Origin: Pseudomethylobacillus aquaticus | GTDB taxonomy: Bacteria > Pseudomonadota > Gammaproteobacteria > Burkholderiales > Methylophilaceae | Reading direction: 5' to 3' | Assembly (NCBI RefSeq): GCF_003730115.1 | Contig: NZ_RJVP01000005.1 | Span: forward strand, 124,001-188,000 | Length of the DNA stretch: 64,000 nucleotides | Part shown: positions 18,312 through 28,559 of the stretch, one piece after another | Layout of the letters: each line of letters starts with the position of its first letter | Numbering within the stretch: the first letter of the stretch is position 1 | Position numbers and translations under genes: made by a program | The notes under the pieces: generated by a model | Databases searched by the model: none | What the model saw: the letters and a program-made list of their open reading frames with translations, nothing else | What the model was told of the DNA's origin: nothing

Positions 18312-19973
18312 ATGCTGCAAAGCCTCACCATCCGTGATTTCGTGATCGTTGATCGCCTGCAACTCGAATTCGATGCCGGTTTCAGTGTGCTGACTGGTGA
18401 GACCGGTGCGGGGAAATCTATCCTCATCGACGCATTGTCCCTGGCGCTGGGCGCGCGTGCCGAAGCCGGCGTGGCGCGGCATGGTTGTGAGCGTGCCGAA
18501 GTGGCGGCGCAGTTCGATGTGCAGGCGCTGCCCGATTTGCAGCAATGGCTGCTCGACAACGCCCTCAACGGCGAGGCTGACGAACTGTTGATGCGCCGCG
18601 TAGTGTATGCCGATGGAAAGTCGCGCGCCTTCATCAACGGCATGGCCGTGACCGTGCAGCAGTTGCGTGAGGCCGGTGATTTTCTGGTGGACATCTACAG
18701 CCAGCATGCGCACCACTCCTTGCTGAAGCCGGCCACACAGCGCCAGATACTGGATCAGTTCGCCGGTCATGCCGATCTCGCTGCGCAAGTGGCGGCGCAT
18801 TATCAGGCCTGGCATGCGCTGCACAGGCGGCGTGTTGAAGCCGAGCAACATGCAGCAGCCTATGCCGATGAGCTGGCAACGCTGCGTGACCAGGCGCGTG
18901 AATTGAAGCAGTTGGCTCCGGATGCCGAAAGCTGGGAGCAGGAACAACAAGAGCATGCCCGTCTTTCCCATGGGGCCAGCTTGCTGAGTGGTGCGCAGCA
19001 GTGCCGTGCGCTGATCGCGGATGCCGACATCAATGCACTGGATCAGTTGGCTGCGGCGCAGCACGTGTTGCAGGCGTTGGTGGCGTTCGACCCGAATCTG
19101 CAGGAAGTGCTGGACGTGCTGGATCAGGCGGCCATCCAGCTGCAGGAGGCAGACCGTTTCCTGAACCGCTACCTGCAGCGCAGCGAGCTGGATCCGCAGC
19201 GCCTTGCGGAGCTGGAAGCCCGCATCGCCGAGCTGCATCAGGCGGCGCGGCGCTACCGTGTCAGGCCAGAGCAGCTGGCCGAGCAATTACAGCAATGGCA
19301 GGCACGCATCGCCGAACTGGAGCTGGCGGTGGACGATGGCCAACTGGCGCGTCTGGAAGCTGCCGCCTGGCAAGCCTATGAGCAATCTGCCCTACAGCTC
19401 AGTGCTGGACGCAAGCAGGCGGCGGAAAAACTCGCTGCCCATATCAGCGCCGAGATCCAGCGGCTGGCCTTGTCCGGTGGCCGTTTCGATGTGGCACTGA
19501 CGTCGCAGGCAGCGGCAGCAACCGGTTTGGAGCAGATGGAGTTCCTGGTGGCCGGGCATGCTGGTGCTGAGCCGCGTGCCTTGTCCAAAGTGGCCTCCGG
19601 TGGTGAGTTGTCACGCATCAGTCTGGCCATTCGTGTGGTGACTGCGCAGCAGGGCGACGTTCCTACCATGATCTTTGATGAAGTGGATGTCGGCATAGGC
19701 GGCGGCGTGGCGGAAGTGGTCGGCCAACTGCTGACGCAGTTGGGTAACAAGCGCCAGGTGCTGGTCATCACTCACCTGCCGCAAGTCGCCGCACAGGGTG
19801 CACAGCATTTCCGGGTCAGCAAGCAGTTGCACGGGGAAGCGACCTTGAGTCATATTGCCCGACTGGAGCCGGAAGAGCGTGTGGAAGAAATTGCCCGTAT
19901 GCTGGGTGGGGTGGAGATCACCGCTACCACCCGTCAACATGCCAGAGAGATGCTGGGCTATCGCGAGGCTTGA
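18312..19973 (+). CDS. recN: DNA repair protein RecN
   Basis: This 553-residue SMC-like ATPase acts in recombinational double-strand-break repair. The N-terminal Walker A is GETGAGKSILIDAL. A long central coiled coil rich in Leu, Glu, Ala and Arg (about residues 150-370) follows. The C-terminal half carries the signature LSKVASGGELSRISLAIR and Walker B TMIFDEVDVGIGG, then LVITHLPQVAAQGAQHF. Length is normal. The 93 bases between its stop and the convergent fur gene contain a short GCTGAC/GTCAGC hairpin without a T-run. Confidence 0.95.
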   Translation: MLQSLTIRDFVIVDRLQLEFDAGFSVLTGETGAGKSILIDALSLALGARAEAGVARHGCERAEVAAQFDVQALPDLQQWLLDNALNGEADELLMRRVVYADGKSRAFINGMAVTVQQLREAGDFLVDIYSQHAHHSLLKPATQRQILDQFAGHADLAAQVAAHYQAWHALHRRRVEAEQHAAAYADELATLRDQARELKQLAPDAESWEQEQQEHARLSHGASLLSGAQQCRALIADADINALDQLAAAQHVLQALVAFDPNLQEVLDVLDQAAIQLQEADRFLNRYLQRSELDPQRLAELEARIAELHQAARRYRVRPEQLAEQLQQWQARIAELELAVDDGQLARLEAAAWQAYEQSALQLSAGRKQAAEKLAAHISAEIQRLALSGGRFDVALTSQAAAATGLEQMEFLVAGHAGAEPRALSKVASGGELSRISLAIRVVTAQQGDVPTMIFDEVDVGIGGGVAEVVGQLLTQLGNKRQVLVITHLPQVAAQGAQHFRVSKQLHGEATLSHIARLEPEERVEEIARMLGGVEITATTRQHAREMLGYREA

Positions 19974-20066
19974 TCGCCTTGTGAACAGGCTGACTGTTAA
20001 GACGGGTCAGCTAAAACGGCTCAGCGCAGAATCGGCCGGGCTGCCGCCCCAGTGTTGGCCAGCGGC

Positions 20067-20492
20067 TCAGCTTTTATGCGGGCAGGGCTTCTTGGTGCAA
20101 TCCGCGTAGATGTACAGTGAGTGTTCGTGGATCTTGAAGCCACGCTCATCTGCCACCAGTTTCTGACGCTTTTCGATCTCGTCGTCACAGAACTCCTCTA
20201 CCCGTCCGCATTGCAGGCAGACGATGTGGTCATGATGATGGCCTTCGTTGAGCTCGAACACGGCTTTGCCGCTCTCGAAATGGTGACGCACCAGCAAGCC
20301 AGCCTGCTCGAACTGGGTCAGCACGCGGTATACCGTCGCCAGGCCGACATCTTCACCAGTATTCAACAGGATCTTGTAGACATCTTCTGCCGACATGTGG
20401 CGTTGTTTGCTGGTTTCAAACAGGCTTAACACCTTGAGGCGGGGCAGGGTGGCTTTGAGGCCGGCATTCTTGAGGTCGTGGGGATCTCGCAT
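20067..20492 (-). CDS. fur: Ferric uptake regulator Fur
   Basis: This 141-residue repressor controls iron-uptake genes using Fe(II) as co-repressor. The N-terminal winged helix contains LKNAGLKATLPRLKVLSLFE and GLATVYRVLTQFEQAGLL. The metal-binding and dimerisation part has ELNEGHHHDHIVCLQCGRVEEF and a C-terminal DCTKKPCPHKS, providing the usual His and Cys ligands. It is transcribed divergently from bamE across an 82-base gap. No clear Fur box could be identified there. Confidence 0.95.
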   Translation of the reverse strand: MRDPHDLKNAGLKATLPRLKVLSLFETSKQRHMSAEDVYKILLNTGEDVGLATVYRVLTQFEQAGLLVRHHFESGKAVFELNEGHHHDHIVCLQCGRVEEFCDDEIEKRQKLVADERGFKIHEHSLYIYADCTKKPCPHKS

Positions 20493-20574
20493 GGTCTTTT
20501 ATACTCTATTCGGTTTGGCCAACACAGTCTGGCAAATCAGTCATGGTATATTAACGCCATTTGTTGCCTAAGTC

Positions 20575-21387
20575 ATGACGATGCGCCAAATCCTACTACT
20601 GCTCGCGCTGCTATGCGTTGGCTGCGACTTTTCACTACCCAAAGCGATCAAGCCTTACAAGCTGGATGTTCAACAGGGCAATGTGATCACTTCCAAGATG
20701 CTGCTGCAGCTCAAGCCTGGCATGACCAAGTCACAGGTGCGCTTCATCATGGGCACGCCGCTGATCCAGGACAGCTTCCACAGCAACCGCTGGGATTATT
20801 TTTACCAGTTCCGCAAGGACGGTAAAGTGGTCGAGCAGCGTCTCGTCATCATGGAGTTTGATGATGACGGCTTGCGCCGTATTCGTGGCGATGTGGTCCC
20901 CTCCGCTGTGCCTGAGGCCGGTGCCACCAATGCCCCCGAAAAATCTGCCCTGCCTGAAGAGCAGGAAAAGTCCTTGTCGGAGAAGCTAAAGTTCTGGAAG
21001 AGCGATAAACCTGAAGTGCAAGCACCGCAAGCTGCGCCGGCTGAACTGGTGAATCCGTCTGAAAAGTCGGCCCCTGCTGCTGATGCGCCTGGCACTGCTG
21101 CGCCCGAGGCAACAGAGCCAGCTACGCCGCCAGCATCTTCCGTCACTGCTCCTGCCACGCCAGCAGACTCTCCAGCGGTTGAGGCTACTCCAGCGCCGGT
21201 GAATGAACCTCCTGCAGCGCAGCCTGCGCCAGTAAGGCCTGCAGCAACGGCGCCAGCCGCAAAAGAAGCCAGCCCCGCTGCAGCCCAACCGGCAGCAACG
21301 GAGAGTAAACCTGCCGCTCAGCAAGAGCTGCCGCCTGAAGGCGAACCGGGCTATTTTGAGCGCATGCTGGAAAAGATCGGTTTCTGA
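20575..21387 (+). CDS. bamE: Outer-membrane assembly lipoprotein BamE with long C-terminal extension
   Basis: BamE is a lipoprotein subunit of the BAM complex that inserts beta-barrel proteins. The N-terminus is a lipoprotein signal ending in LLLALLCVGC, with acylation expected at Cys17. The SmpA/OmlA domain follows (about residues 25-105), with ITSKMLLQLKPGMTKSQVRFIMGTPLIQD and NRWDYFYQFRKDGK. Residues 108 to about 250 form a low-complexity Ala/Pro/Glu-rich tail, and the last 18 residues (PPEGEPGYFERMLEKIGF) look like a short conserved helix. The protein is about twice the usual BamE length. ATGs at 20575 and 20581 are both possible starts. Confidence 0.88.
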   Translation: MTMRQILLLLALLCVGCDFSLPKAIKPYKLDVQQGNVITSKMLLQLKPGMTKSQVRFIMGTPLIQDSFHSNRWDYFYQFRKDGKVVEQRLVIMEFDDDGLRRIRGDVVPSAVPEAGATNAPEKSALPEEQEKSLSEKLKFWKSDKPEVQAPQAAPAELVNPSEKSAPAADAPGTAAPEATEPATPPASSVTAPATPADSPAVEATPAPVNEPPAAQPAPVRPAATAPAAKEASPAAAQPAATESKPAAQQELPPEGEPGYFERMLEKIGF

Positions 21388-21477
21388 TTTTCCACGCAGG
21401 TCGATATATCAGCCTGTGAACCAGGCGACTGTTTCAGGCTTCAGGTCGTAGCAGGCATCGTAAAGCAGAGATCGTAA

Positions 21478-22329
<852 letters not shown>

Positions 22330-22432
22330 GGCTGGCTGTTGATCTGAGCCGGTTTGCCTGAATTCTGATTTGCCTGAGTTATTAATAGCGCCGACCTGGC
22401 TGGCGTAGTTGGGTATGTGCATCAAGCCGCCG

Positions 22433-22461
22433 TTGAAGCAGGCGGGCCGATGCGCTATAAT
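22433..22461 (+). promoter_or_regulatory. Strong sigma-70 promoter of the carAB unit
   Basis: TTGAAG (22433-22438) and a perfect TATAAT (22456-22461) are separated by 17 bases. Transcription would begin near 22468, giving a leader of about 90 bases before the carA start. Confidence 0.75.
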
Positions 22462-22475
22462 ATTGAGTATTACCA

Positions 22476-22503
22476 AGCGGGAAGAGTGCACACTCCTCCC
22501 GCT
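22476..22503 (+). promoter_or_regulatory. Hairpin in the carA mRNA leader
   Basis: AGCGGGA (22476-22482) pairs with TCCCGCT (22497-22503) and GAGT pairs with ACTC inside, with one mismatch. GAGTGCACA recurs about 38 bases downstream in GGAGTGCACATAATT, so alternative pairings are conceivable. No T-run follows the stem, so it is not a standard terminator. Confidence 0.4.
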
Positions 22504-22558
22504 TTGCACATCCGCCCTCCGGAGTGCACATAATTAAATCGCTACAAGGAGTTACGAA

Positions 22559-23707
22559 TTGCCGCAAAGCCTGCCAGCCATGCAGCCTGCTATCTTGGTT
22601 CTCGCAGACGGGACAGTGTTCAAGGGCATTTCTATCGGCGCTCCTGGCCACACCGTCGGCGAAGTCGTGTTCAACACGGCGATGACCGGCTACCAGGAAA
22701 TCCTCACGGATCCCTCTTATACGCGCCAGATCGTCACGCTGACTTATCCGCACATCGGCAACACCGGGGTGAACAGTGAAGATGTGGAGGCGGACGAGAT
22801 CTATGCCGCCGGCCTCATCATCCGCGACCTGCCACTCATCGAAAGCAACTGGCGCAGCGAGCAATCCCTGTCTGAGTATCTGAGTCAGCATCACATCGTC
22901 GGCATCGCCGACATTGATACCCGCAAACTCACGCGTATCCTGCGCGAGAAGGGCGCCCAGGGCGGCTGCCTGATGGCCGGTGAGGTCGATGAAGCCAAAG
23001 CCTTAGAGCTGGCCCGTGGCTTCCCGGGTTTGGCCGGTATGGACTTGGCCAAGGTGGTGAGCTGTACCCAGCCTTATGTGTTCGAGGAAGGCGAGTGGGA
23101 TCTGGCCACTGGCTACAGCAAACCTGTCGATCCGCAACATCATGTGGTGGCCTTCGATTACGGCGTCAAGCGCAATATCCTGCGCATGCTGACCCAGCGT
23201 GGCTGCAAGGTCACCGTGCTGCCTGCACAGTCCACTGCCGAGCAAGTGCTGGCGCTGAATCCGGATGGCGTGTTCCTGTCCAACGGCCCCGGCGATCCGG
23301 AGCCCTGTGACTACGCGATCACGGCCATCCGTACACTGGTCGAAACCGGCATCCCCACCTTCGGCATCTGTCTGGGTCACCAGTTGTTGGGCCTGGCCAG
23401 TGGTGCCAAAACGGTGAAGATGAAGTTCGGTCACCACGGCGCCAACCACCCGGTGCAGGACGTGGATAGCAAGCAGGTCTATATCACCAGCCAGAACCAT
23501 GGCTTTGCTGTGGACGCGGCGACCCTGCCGGCTAATCTGCGTGTGACCCATGTATCCCTGTTCGACGGTAGCCTGCAAGGCATCGCACGCACCGACAAGC
23601 CTGCATTCAGCTTCCAGGGGCACCCGGAAGCGAGCCCGGGCCCGCACGAAATGAGTTATTTGTTCGATCGCTTTATTGAATTAATGGAGAAAAGGATGAA
23701 TCAGTGA
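22559..23707 (+). CDS. carA: Carbamoyl-phosphate synthase small subunit
   Basis: This 382-residue glutaminase subunit delivers ammonia to CarB for carbamoyl phosphate, the precursor of arginine and pyrimidines. The N-terminal domain begins [21 protein letters not shown]. The class I amidotransferase domain shows [13 protein letters not shown] and [18 protein letters not shown], with the nucleophilic Cys. [13 protein letters not shown] supplies the catalytic His and Glu. The start is a TTG at 22559, because AAGGAG (22546-22551) sits 7 bases before it; the next ATG at 22580 is 28 bases away from that site. The stop codon is embedded in the heptamer inverted repeat. Confidence 0.95.
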   Translation: MPQSLPAMQPAILVLADGTVFKGISIGAPGHTVGEVVFNTAMTGYQEILTDPSYTRQIVTLTYPHIGNTGVNSEDVEADEIYAAGLIIRDLPLIESNWRSEQSLSEYLSQHHIVGIADIDTRKLTRILREKGAQGGCLMAGEVDEAKALELARGFPGLAGMDLAKVVSCTQPYVFEEGEWDLATGYSKPVDPQHHVVAFDYGVKRNILRMLTQRGCKVTVLPAQSTAEQVLALNPDGVFLSNGPGDPEPCDYAITAIRTLVETGIPTFGICLGHQLLGLASGAKTVKMKFGHHGANHPVQDVDSKQVYITSQNHGFAVDAATLPANLRVTHVSLFDGSLQGIARTDKPAFSFQGHPEASPGPHEMSYLFDRFIELMEKRMNQ

Positions 23708-23787
23708 AACGCGAAACGTAAAACGTGAAACGTAGATCCGAAGGGTTTTCGATTTTCACATTTCACTTTTCACATTTCACTTTTCAC
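23704..23787 (+). repeat. Heptamer-array inverted repeat at the carA-carB junction
   Basis: The left arm consists of period-7 units GTGAAAC, GCGAAAC, GTAAAAC, GTGAAAC and GTAGATC (23704-23738). The right arm is TTTTCAC, ATTTCAC, TTTTCAC, ATTTCAC and TTTTCAC (23753-23787), the approximate reverse complement. A CGAA-GGGTT-TTCG apex joins them. The element includes the carA stop codon and ends 7 bases before the carB ATG, so it forms a long imperfect RNA hairpin or DNA cruciform and leaves carB without a visible Shine-Dalgarno. No other copy was seen in this window. Confidence 0.75.
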
Positions 23788-23794
23788 GGTATTC

Positions 23795-26700
23795 ATGGCA
23801 AAACGTACAGATATCAAAAGCATTCTGATCATAGGCGCCGGCCCCATCGTCATCGGCCAGGCCTGTGAATTCGACTATTCCGGCGCACAGGCCTGCAAGG
23901 CGCTGCGTGAGGAAGGTTACCGCGTCATTCTGGTCAACTCCAATCCGGCCACCATCATGACCGACCCGGAGATGGCGGATGCCACCTATATCGAGCCGGT
24001 CACCTGGCAGATCGTGGAAAAGATCATCGCCATCGAGCGTCCCGATGCGCTGCTGCCGACCATGGGGGGGCAGACCGCGCTGAATTGTGCGCTGGATCTG
24101 GCCAAACACGGCGTGCTGGAAAAATACAATGTCGAGCTGATCGGTGCTTCCAAGGAAGCCATCGACAAAGCGGAAGACCGTGAAAAGTTCAAGCAGGCCA
24201 TGACCAAGATCGGTCTGGGTTCTGCCCGTTCCGCCATCGCGCACAGCCTGGAAGAGGCGCTGCAGGTGCAAGCCAGCATCGGTTATCCGGCCATCATCCG
24301 CCCCTCGTTCACCATGGGTGGCAGTGGCGGCGGCATCGCCTATAACCGTGAAGAATTCCTGACCATCTGCGAGCGCGGCCTGGAAGCCTCGCCTACCAGC
24401 GAACTGCTGATCGAAGAATCGCTGCTGGGCTGGAAAGAATACGAAATGGAAGTGGTGCGTGACCGCCAGGACAACTGCATCATCATCTGTTCTATCGAGA
24501 ACCTGGACCCGATGGGCGTGCATACTGGCGACTCCATCACGGTCGCGCCAGCGCAGACGCTGACCGACAAGGAATACCAGATCATGCGTAACGCCTCGCT
24601 GGCGGTACTGCGCGAGATCGGGGTGGATACCGGCGGTTCCAACGTACAGTTCGCCATCAATCCGGACGACGGCCGCATGATCGTCATCGAGATGAACCCG
24701 CGCGTGTCGCGTTCTTCCGCACTGGCCTCCAAGGCGACCGGCTTCCCGATCGCCAAGGTGGCGGCCAAGCTGGCGGTGGGCTATACGCTGGATGAGCTGC
24801 GCAACGAGATCACCGGCGGCCAGACCCCGGCATCGTTCGAGCCGTCCATCGATTACGTGGTCACCAAGATCCCGCGTTTCGCGTTCGAGAAATTCCCGCA
24901 GGCCGATTCCCGCCTGACCACGCAAATGAAGTCGGTGGGGGAAGTGATGGCCATAGGCCGCACCTTCCAGGAATCTTTCCAGAAGGCCCTGCGTGGCCTG
25001 GAAGTCGGCGTGGACGGTCTGGATGAAAAGACCACCGATATGGACCAGATCACCAAAGAGCTGGGTGAGCCCGGCCCTGAGCGTATCTGGTATGTGGGCG
25101 ATGCTTTCCGTGCCGGTATGTCGGTGGCACAGGTGCATACCCACTCCAGGATCGACCCCTGGTTCCTGGTGCAGATCGAAGACATCATCCTGCGCGAACA
25201 AGCCCTGAAGGGGCGTCATCTGGCCGATATGGACCGTGACTGCCTGTTCCAGCTCAAGCGTCGTGGTTTCTCCGACCGTCGCCTGGCCAGGCTGCTGGAT
25301 ACCGATCAGCATGCGGTGCGCGCCTACCGTCAGGCACTTAAGGTGCGCCCGGTGTACAAGCGTGTGGATACCTGTGCGGCCGAGTTCGCCACCAATACTG
25401 CCTATATGTACTCGACCTATGAAGAAGAGTGCGAAGCCCAGCCTAGCAAGCGCAAGAAGATCATGGTGCTGGGTGGCGGCCCCAACCGTATCGGTCAGGG
25501 CATCGAATTCGACTATTGCTGTGTGCATGCGGCATTCGCCATGCGCGAAGATGGTTTTGAGACCATCATGGTCAACTGCAACCCGGAAACCGTATCCACC
25601 GATTACGACACGTCGGATCGTCTGTACTTCGAGCCCGTCACGCTGGAAGATGTGCTGGAGATCGTGGCACTGGAAAAACCAGTCGGCGTGATCGTCCAAT
25701 ACGGTGGCCAGACGCCACTCAAGCTGGCGCGCGATCTGGAAAAAGCCGGTGTGCCCATCATCGGCACCACGCCGGACGCTATCGACCGCGCTGAAGACCG
25801 CGAGCGTTTCCAGCAGATGCTGCACGAGCTCGGTCTGAAGCAACCACCTAACCGTACCGCACGTACCGAACAGGAAGCACTGCGTCTGGCTCAGGAGATC
25901 GGCTACCCTCTGGTGGTCCGTCCATCCTATGTGCTGGGTGGCCGTGCCATGGAGATCGTGCAGGAGCAGGCCCAGCTGGAGCGTTATATGCGCGAAGCGG
26001 TCAAGGTCTCCAACGAATCACCGGTGCTGCTGGACCGTTTCCTCAATGATGCACTGGAAGTGGACGTGGATGCACTGAGCGATGGCGACGACGTCATCAT
26101 CGGCGGCATCATGGAGCACGTGGAACAGGCCGGCGTACACTCTGGCGACTCCGCCTGCTCACTGCCACCTTACAGCCTGTCCGCCGAACTGCAGGACGAA
26201 CTGCGCAAGCAGACCGTGCAGATGGCCAAAGCGCTGGGTGTAGTGGGCCTCATGAACGTGCAGTTCGCCATCCAGGGTGAAACCGTCTACGTACTGGAAG
26301 TGAACCCGCGTGCCTCGCGTACCGTACCATTCGTGTCCAAAGCCTGTGGTTTGCAGCTGGCCAAGGTGGCCGCGCGTTGCATGACCGGCTTCAAGCTCAA
26401 GGACCAGGGCGTCACGCACGAGATCGTGCCACCGTATTATTCCGTCAAGGAAGCGGTGTTCCCGTTCATCAAGTTCCCGGGCGTGGACACCATCCTCGGG
26501 CCGGAAATGAAATCCACCGGTGAAGTCATGGGGGTAGGTCGTACTTTTGCCGAAGCCTTCGTGAAATCGCAGCTGGGTTCCGGCGACAAGCTGCCTAGCG
26601 GTGGCCGTGCCTTCATCAGTGTGCGCAAGGAAGACCGCGAGCGTGTGGTGGAGATCGCCCAGGCGCTGGCCGACCTTGGTTTCGAGCTGGTCGCGACGCG

Positions 26701-27010
26701 AGGTTCGGCTTCGGCGCTGGCGGCAGCTGGCCTCAAGGTGATGCCCGTGAACAAGGTGGCTGAAGGTCGCCCGCACATCGTCGACATGATCAAGAACGGC
26801 GAGATCAGTTTCATTGTCAATGTCACCGAAGACAAGCGTGCGGTTGCGGATTCCTACTCCATCCGTCGCAGTGCGCTGCAGCAGAAGGTGACCTATTACA
26901 CCACGCTGGCCGGTGCCAAGGCGGCGTGTATGGGCATGTCGCATATCAGCGAGCTGGAAGTGCAATCCCTGCAAAGCTTGCATCAGCGCTTGCCTAAACA
27001 GCCAGCTTAG
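23795..27010 (+). CDS. carB: Carbamoyl-phosphate synthase large subunit
   Basis: This 1071-residue subunit makes carbamoyl phosphate from bicarbonate, ammonia and two ATP. Two homologous ATP-grasp halves are visible. The first starts [22 protein letters not shown] and the second starts [22 protein letters not shown] at about residue 556. Both contain E-M/V-NPR metal sites ([21 protein letters not shown] and [19 protein letters not shown]). The C-terminal 130 residues form the MGS-like allosteric domain. Length is full. The start has no Shine-Dalgarno and lies directly behind a long inverted repeat. A terminator follows the gene. Confidence 0.97.
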   Translation: MAKRTDIKSILIIGAGPIVIGQACEFDYSGAQACKALREEGYRVILVNSNPATIMTDPEMADATYIEPVTWQIVEKIIAIERPDALLPTMGGQTALNCALDLAKHGVLEKYNVELIGASKEAIDKAEDREKFKQAMTKIGLGSARSAIAHSLEEALQVQASIGYPAIIRPSFTMGGSGGGIAYNREEFLTICERGLEASPTSELLIEESLLGWKEYEMEVVRDRQDNCIIICSIENLDPMGVHTGDSITVAPAQTLTDKEYQIMRNASLAVLREIGVDTGGSNVQFAINPDDGRMIVIEMNPRVSRSSALASKATGFPIAKVAAKLAVGYTLDELRNEITGGQTPASFEPSIDYVVTKIPRFAFEKFPQADSRLTTQMKSVGEVMAIGRTFQESFQKALRGLEVGVDGLDEKTTDMDQITKELGEPGPERIWYVGDAFRAGMSVAQVHTHSRIDPWFLVQIEDIILREQALKGRHLADMDRDCLFQLKRRGFSDRRLARLLDTDQHAVRAYRQALKVRPVYKRVDTCAAEFATNTAYMYSTYEEECEAQPSKRKKIMVLGGGPNRIGQGIEFDYCCVHAAFAMREDGFETIMVNCNPETVSTDYDTSDRLYFEPVTLEDVLEIVALEKPVGVIVQYGGQTPLKLARDLEKAGVPIIGTTPDAIDRAEDRERFQQMLHELGLKQPPNRTARTEQEALRLAQEIGYPLVVRPSYVLGGRAMEIVQEQAQLERYMREAVKVSNESPVLLDRFLNDALEVDVDALSDGDDVIIGGIMEHVEQAGVHSGDSACSLPPYSLSAELQDELRKQTVQMAKALGVVGLMNVQFAIQGETVYVLEVNPRASRTVPFVSKACGLQLAKVAARCMTGFKLKDQGVTHEIVPPYYSVKEAVFPFIKFPGVDTILGPEMKSTGEVMGVGRTFAEAFVKSQLGSGDKLPSGGRAFISVRKEDRERVVEIAQALADLGFELVATRGSASALAAAGLKVMPVNKVAEGRPHIVDMIKNGEISFIVNVTEDKRAVADSYSIRRSALQQKVTYYTTLAGAKAACMGMSHISELEVQSLQSLHQRLPKQPA

Positions 27011-27029
27011 TCGTAGTATTGTTCGGCAA

Positions 27030-27062
27030 AACCACGCCGTGCCGGTGTGGTTTTTGCTTTTT
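27030..27062 (+). terminator. Rho-independent terminator after carB
   Basis: A 10-bp stem AACCACGCCG (27030-27039) with CGGTGTGGTT (27043-27052) contains one G-T pair and is followed by a T-rich tract TTTTTGCTTTTTTC. It separates carAB from greA. Confidence 0.8.
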
Positions 27063-27164
27063 TCAAGTGGCGTTGAGACCACCGGCCCCAATGGGGATGG
27101 CCGAGCTGTCAATGCAAACAATACATGCCCATAGACAGGCGTGTTTTATGGAAACAACCAATAG

Positions 27165-27641
27165 ATGAACAAGATTCCAGTCACCGTTAACGGTATCGAG
27201 ATGCTCCGTGTGGAGTTGTTGCGCCTGCGTAGTGTAGAGCGCCCCAGCGTGATCCAGGCGATCTCCGAGGCGCGTGCCCAGGGCGATCTGTCCGAGAATG
27301 CCGAATACGAATCGGCCAAGGAGCGTCAAAGCTTCATCGAAGGCCGCATCGCCGAGATCGAGTCCAAGCTGTCCAACGCCATGGTCATCGACCCGGCTAC
27401 GCTGGACGCAGACGGGCGCTGCGTGTTTGGCGCCACGGTCGAGATGGAAGACATGAGTAATGGTGATGTGGTCACCTATCAGATCGTCGGTGAAGACGAA
27501 GCTGATATCAAGGGCGGCAAGATCTCGGTGAGTTCGCCGATCGCGCGTGCCCTGATCGGTAAATCCGCAGGGGATGTAGCCGAGGTGATGGCCCCCGGCG
27601 GCCTGCGTTCCTATGAAGTGCTGGACGTACAGTACATCTGA
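27165..27641 (+). CDS. greA: Transcription elongation factor GreA
   Basis: This 158-residue factor rescues backtracked RNA polymerase by stimulating transcript cleavage. The N-terminal coiled coil (residues 1-75) carries the tip motif SEARAQGDLSENAEYESAKERQ, with the acidic residues that enter the secondary channel. The C-terminal FKBP-like domain has EDEADIKGGKISVSSPIARALIGKSAGDV. It has its own upstream region of 100 bases after the carB terminator. The membrane-protein gene follows after 2 bases. Confidence 0.96.
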   Translation: MNKIPVTVNGIEMLRVELLRLRSVERPSVIQAISEARAQGDLSENAEYESAKERQSFIEGRIAEIESKLSNAMVIDPATLDADGRCVFGATVEMEDMSNGDVVTYQIVGEDEADIKGGKISVSSPIARALIGKSAGDVAEVMAPGGLRSYEVLDVQYI

Positions 27642-27643
27642 TC

Positions 27644-28096
27644 ATGACCACACATTGGTCGGACAAGCTGGCACTCATCGTCATCACCCTGTGGGTGGGT
27701 GGGCTATGGGCGATCGGCTATCTGGCTGCACCGTCGCTGTTCATGAGCCTGGATGACAAACCGCTGGCTGGCAGCCTGGCCGGACGCATGTTCACCTTGA
27801 TGTCCTATGTCGGCATGGTCAGCGCTGCTTATCTGATATTGCATGGCCTGCTGGGACATGGTTTGCGCGTGATGCGCACAGCGACGTTCTGGATCGTGGT
27901 GTTGATGCTGGCGCTGGTGCTGATCGGGCACTTTGGTGTGCAGCCCATCATTGCCGGCCTCAAGGCGCAAGCCTGGCCAGCGGATGTCATGCACAGCGTG
28001 TTCGCAGACCGTTTCCGTACCTGGCACGGCGTGGCCAGCATCGCCTACCTGCTGCAAAGCCTGCTGGGCTTGTGGCTGGTGTTACGCAGTCGCTAA
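27644..28096 (+). CDS. DUF4149-type membrane protein
   Basis: This 150-residue integral membrane protein has about four hydrophobic helices (near residues 8-28, 50-70, 80-103 and 125-147). It resembles the DUF4149 proteins often found between greA and yhbY in betaproteobacteria. Its function is not known. It starts 2 bases after greA and is convergent with yhbY across 106 bases that contain no clear terminator. Confidence 0.75.
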   Translation: MTTHWSDKLALIVITLWVGGLWAIGYLAAPSLFMSLDDKPLAGSLAGRMFTLMSYVGMVSAAYLILHGLLGHGLRVMRTATFWIVVLMLALVLIGHFGVQPIIAGLKAQAWPADVMHSVFADRFRTWHGVASIAYLLQSLLGLWLVLRSR

Positions 28097-28202
28097 ACCG
28101 TAATCGCGAGGCCGTAATCGCCAGGCCTGCAGAGACAACACCATGAAGCCTGATTTGATGCCAGGCTTGCGCTGTCAGGTTTGGAATGGCAGGTTTTGAA
28201 TA

Positions 28203-28496
28203 TCAGGGAAGTACGATCTTGGGCGTTTCGCCGCGACGGTAGATGACCAGCTGCTTGCCGATATGATGGATGGCAGTGGCACCGGTCTCGCTGCAGATCT
28301 GTGTCAGCATGGCGATACGCGCTTCACGATCATCGCCAGCCACTTGAACCTTGATCAGTTCATGCGCTTTCAGACTATGGTCGATTTCCTTGATGACCGC
28401 TTCGGTCAGGCCGTGCTGGCCTATCATCACAACAGGATGGAGTTTATGGCCAAGGCCGCGCAGGAAGCTGGTTTGTTTGGAGTTCAATGATTGCAT
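28203..28496 (-). CDS. yhbY: CRM-domain RNA-binding protein YhbY
   Basis: This 97-residue protein is a stand-alone CRM domain associated with ribosome assembly. It shows FLRGLGHKLHPVVMIGQHGLTEAVIKEIDHSLKAHELIKV, including the GxxG-type RNA-binding loop, and ends HHIGKQLVIYRRGETPKIVLP. It is divergent from rlmE, whose ATG lies 64 bases away, as in many proteobacteria. Confidence 0.93.
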   Translation of the reverse strand: MQSLNSKQTSFLRGLGHKLHPVVMIGQHGLTEAVIKEIDHSLKAHELIKVQVAGDDREARIAMLTQICSETGATAIHHIGKQLVIYRRGETPKIVLP

Positions 28497-28559
28497 GTGG
28501 TTGATTCAAAAAGGTTCGCAGTGTATCACATCCACGCCAGCAGGGAACACAACTAGTCC

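Noticed and set aside
23704-23787. Possible CRISPR-like array at the carA-carB junction
   Set aside because: The units are 7 bases long and contiguous, without spacers, and the second half is the reverse complement of the first. This is an inverted repeat, not a CRISPR array.
23777-25843. Very long open frame opposite carB (688 codons)
   Set aside because: It is the antisense shadow of carB. Its translation is His/Arg/Gln-rich with no recognisable domain, while the plus-strand frame is an unmistakable CarB.
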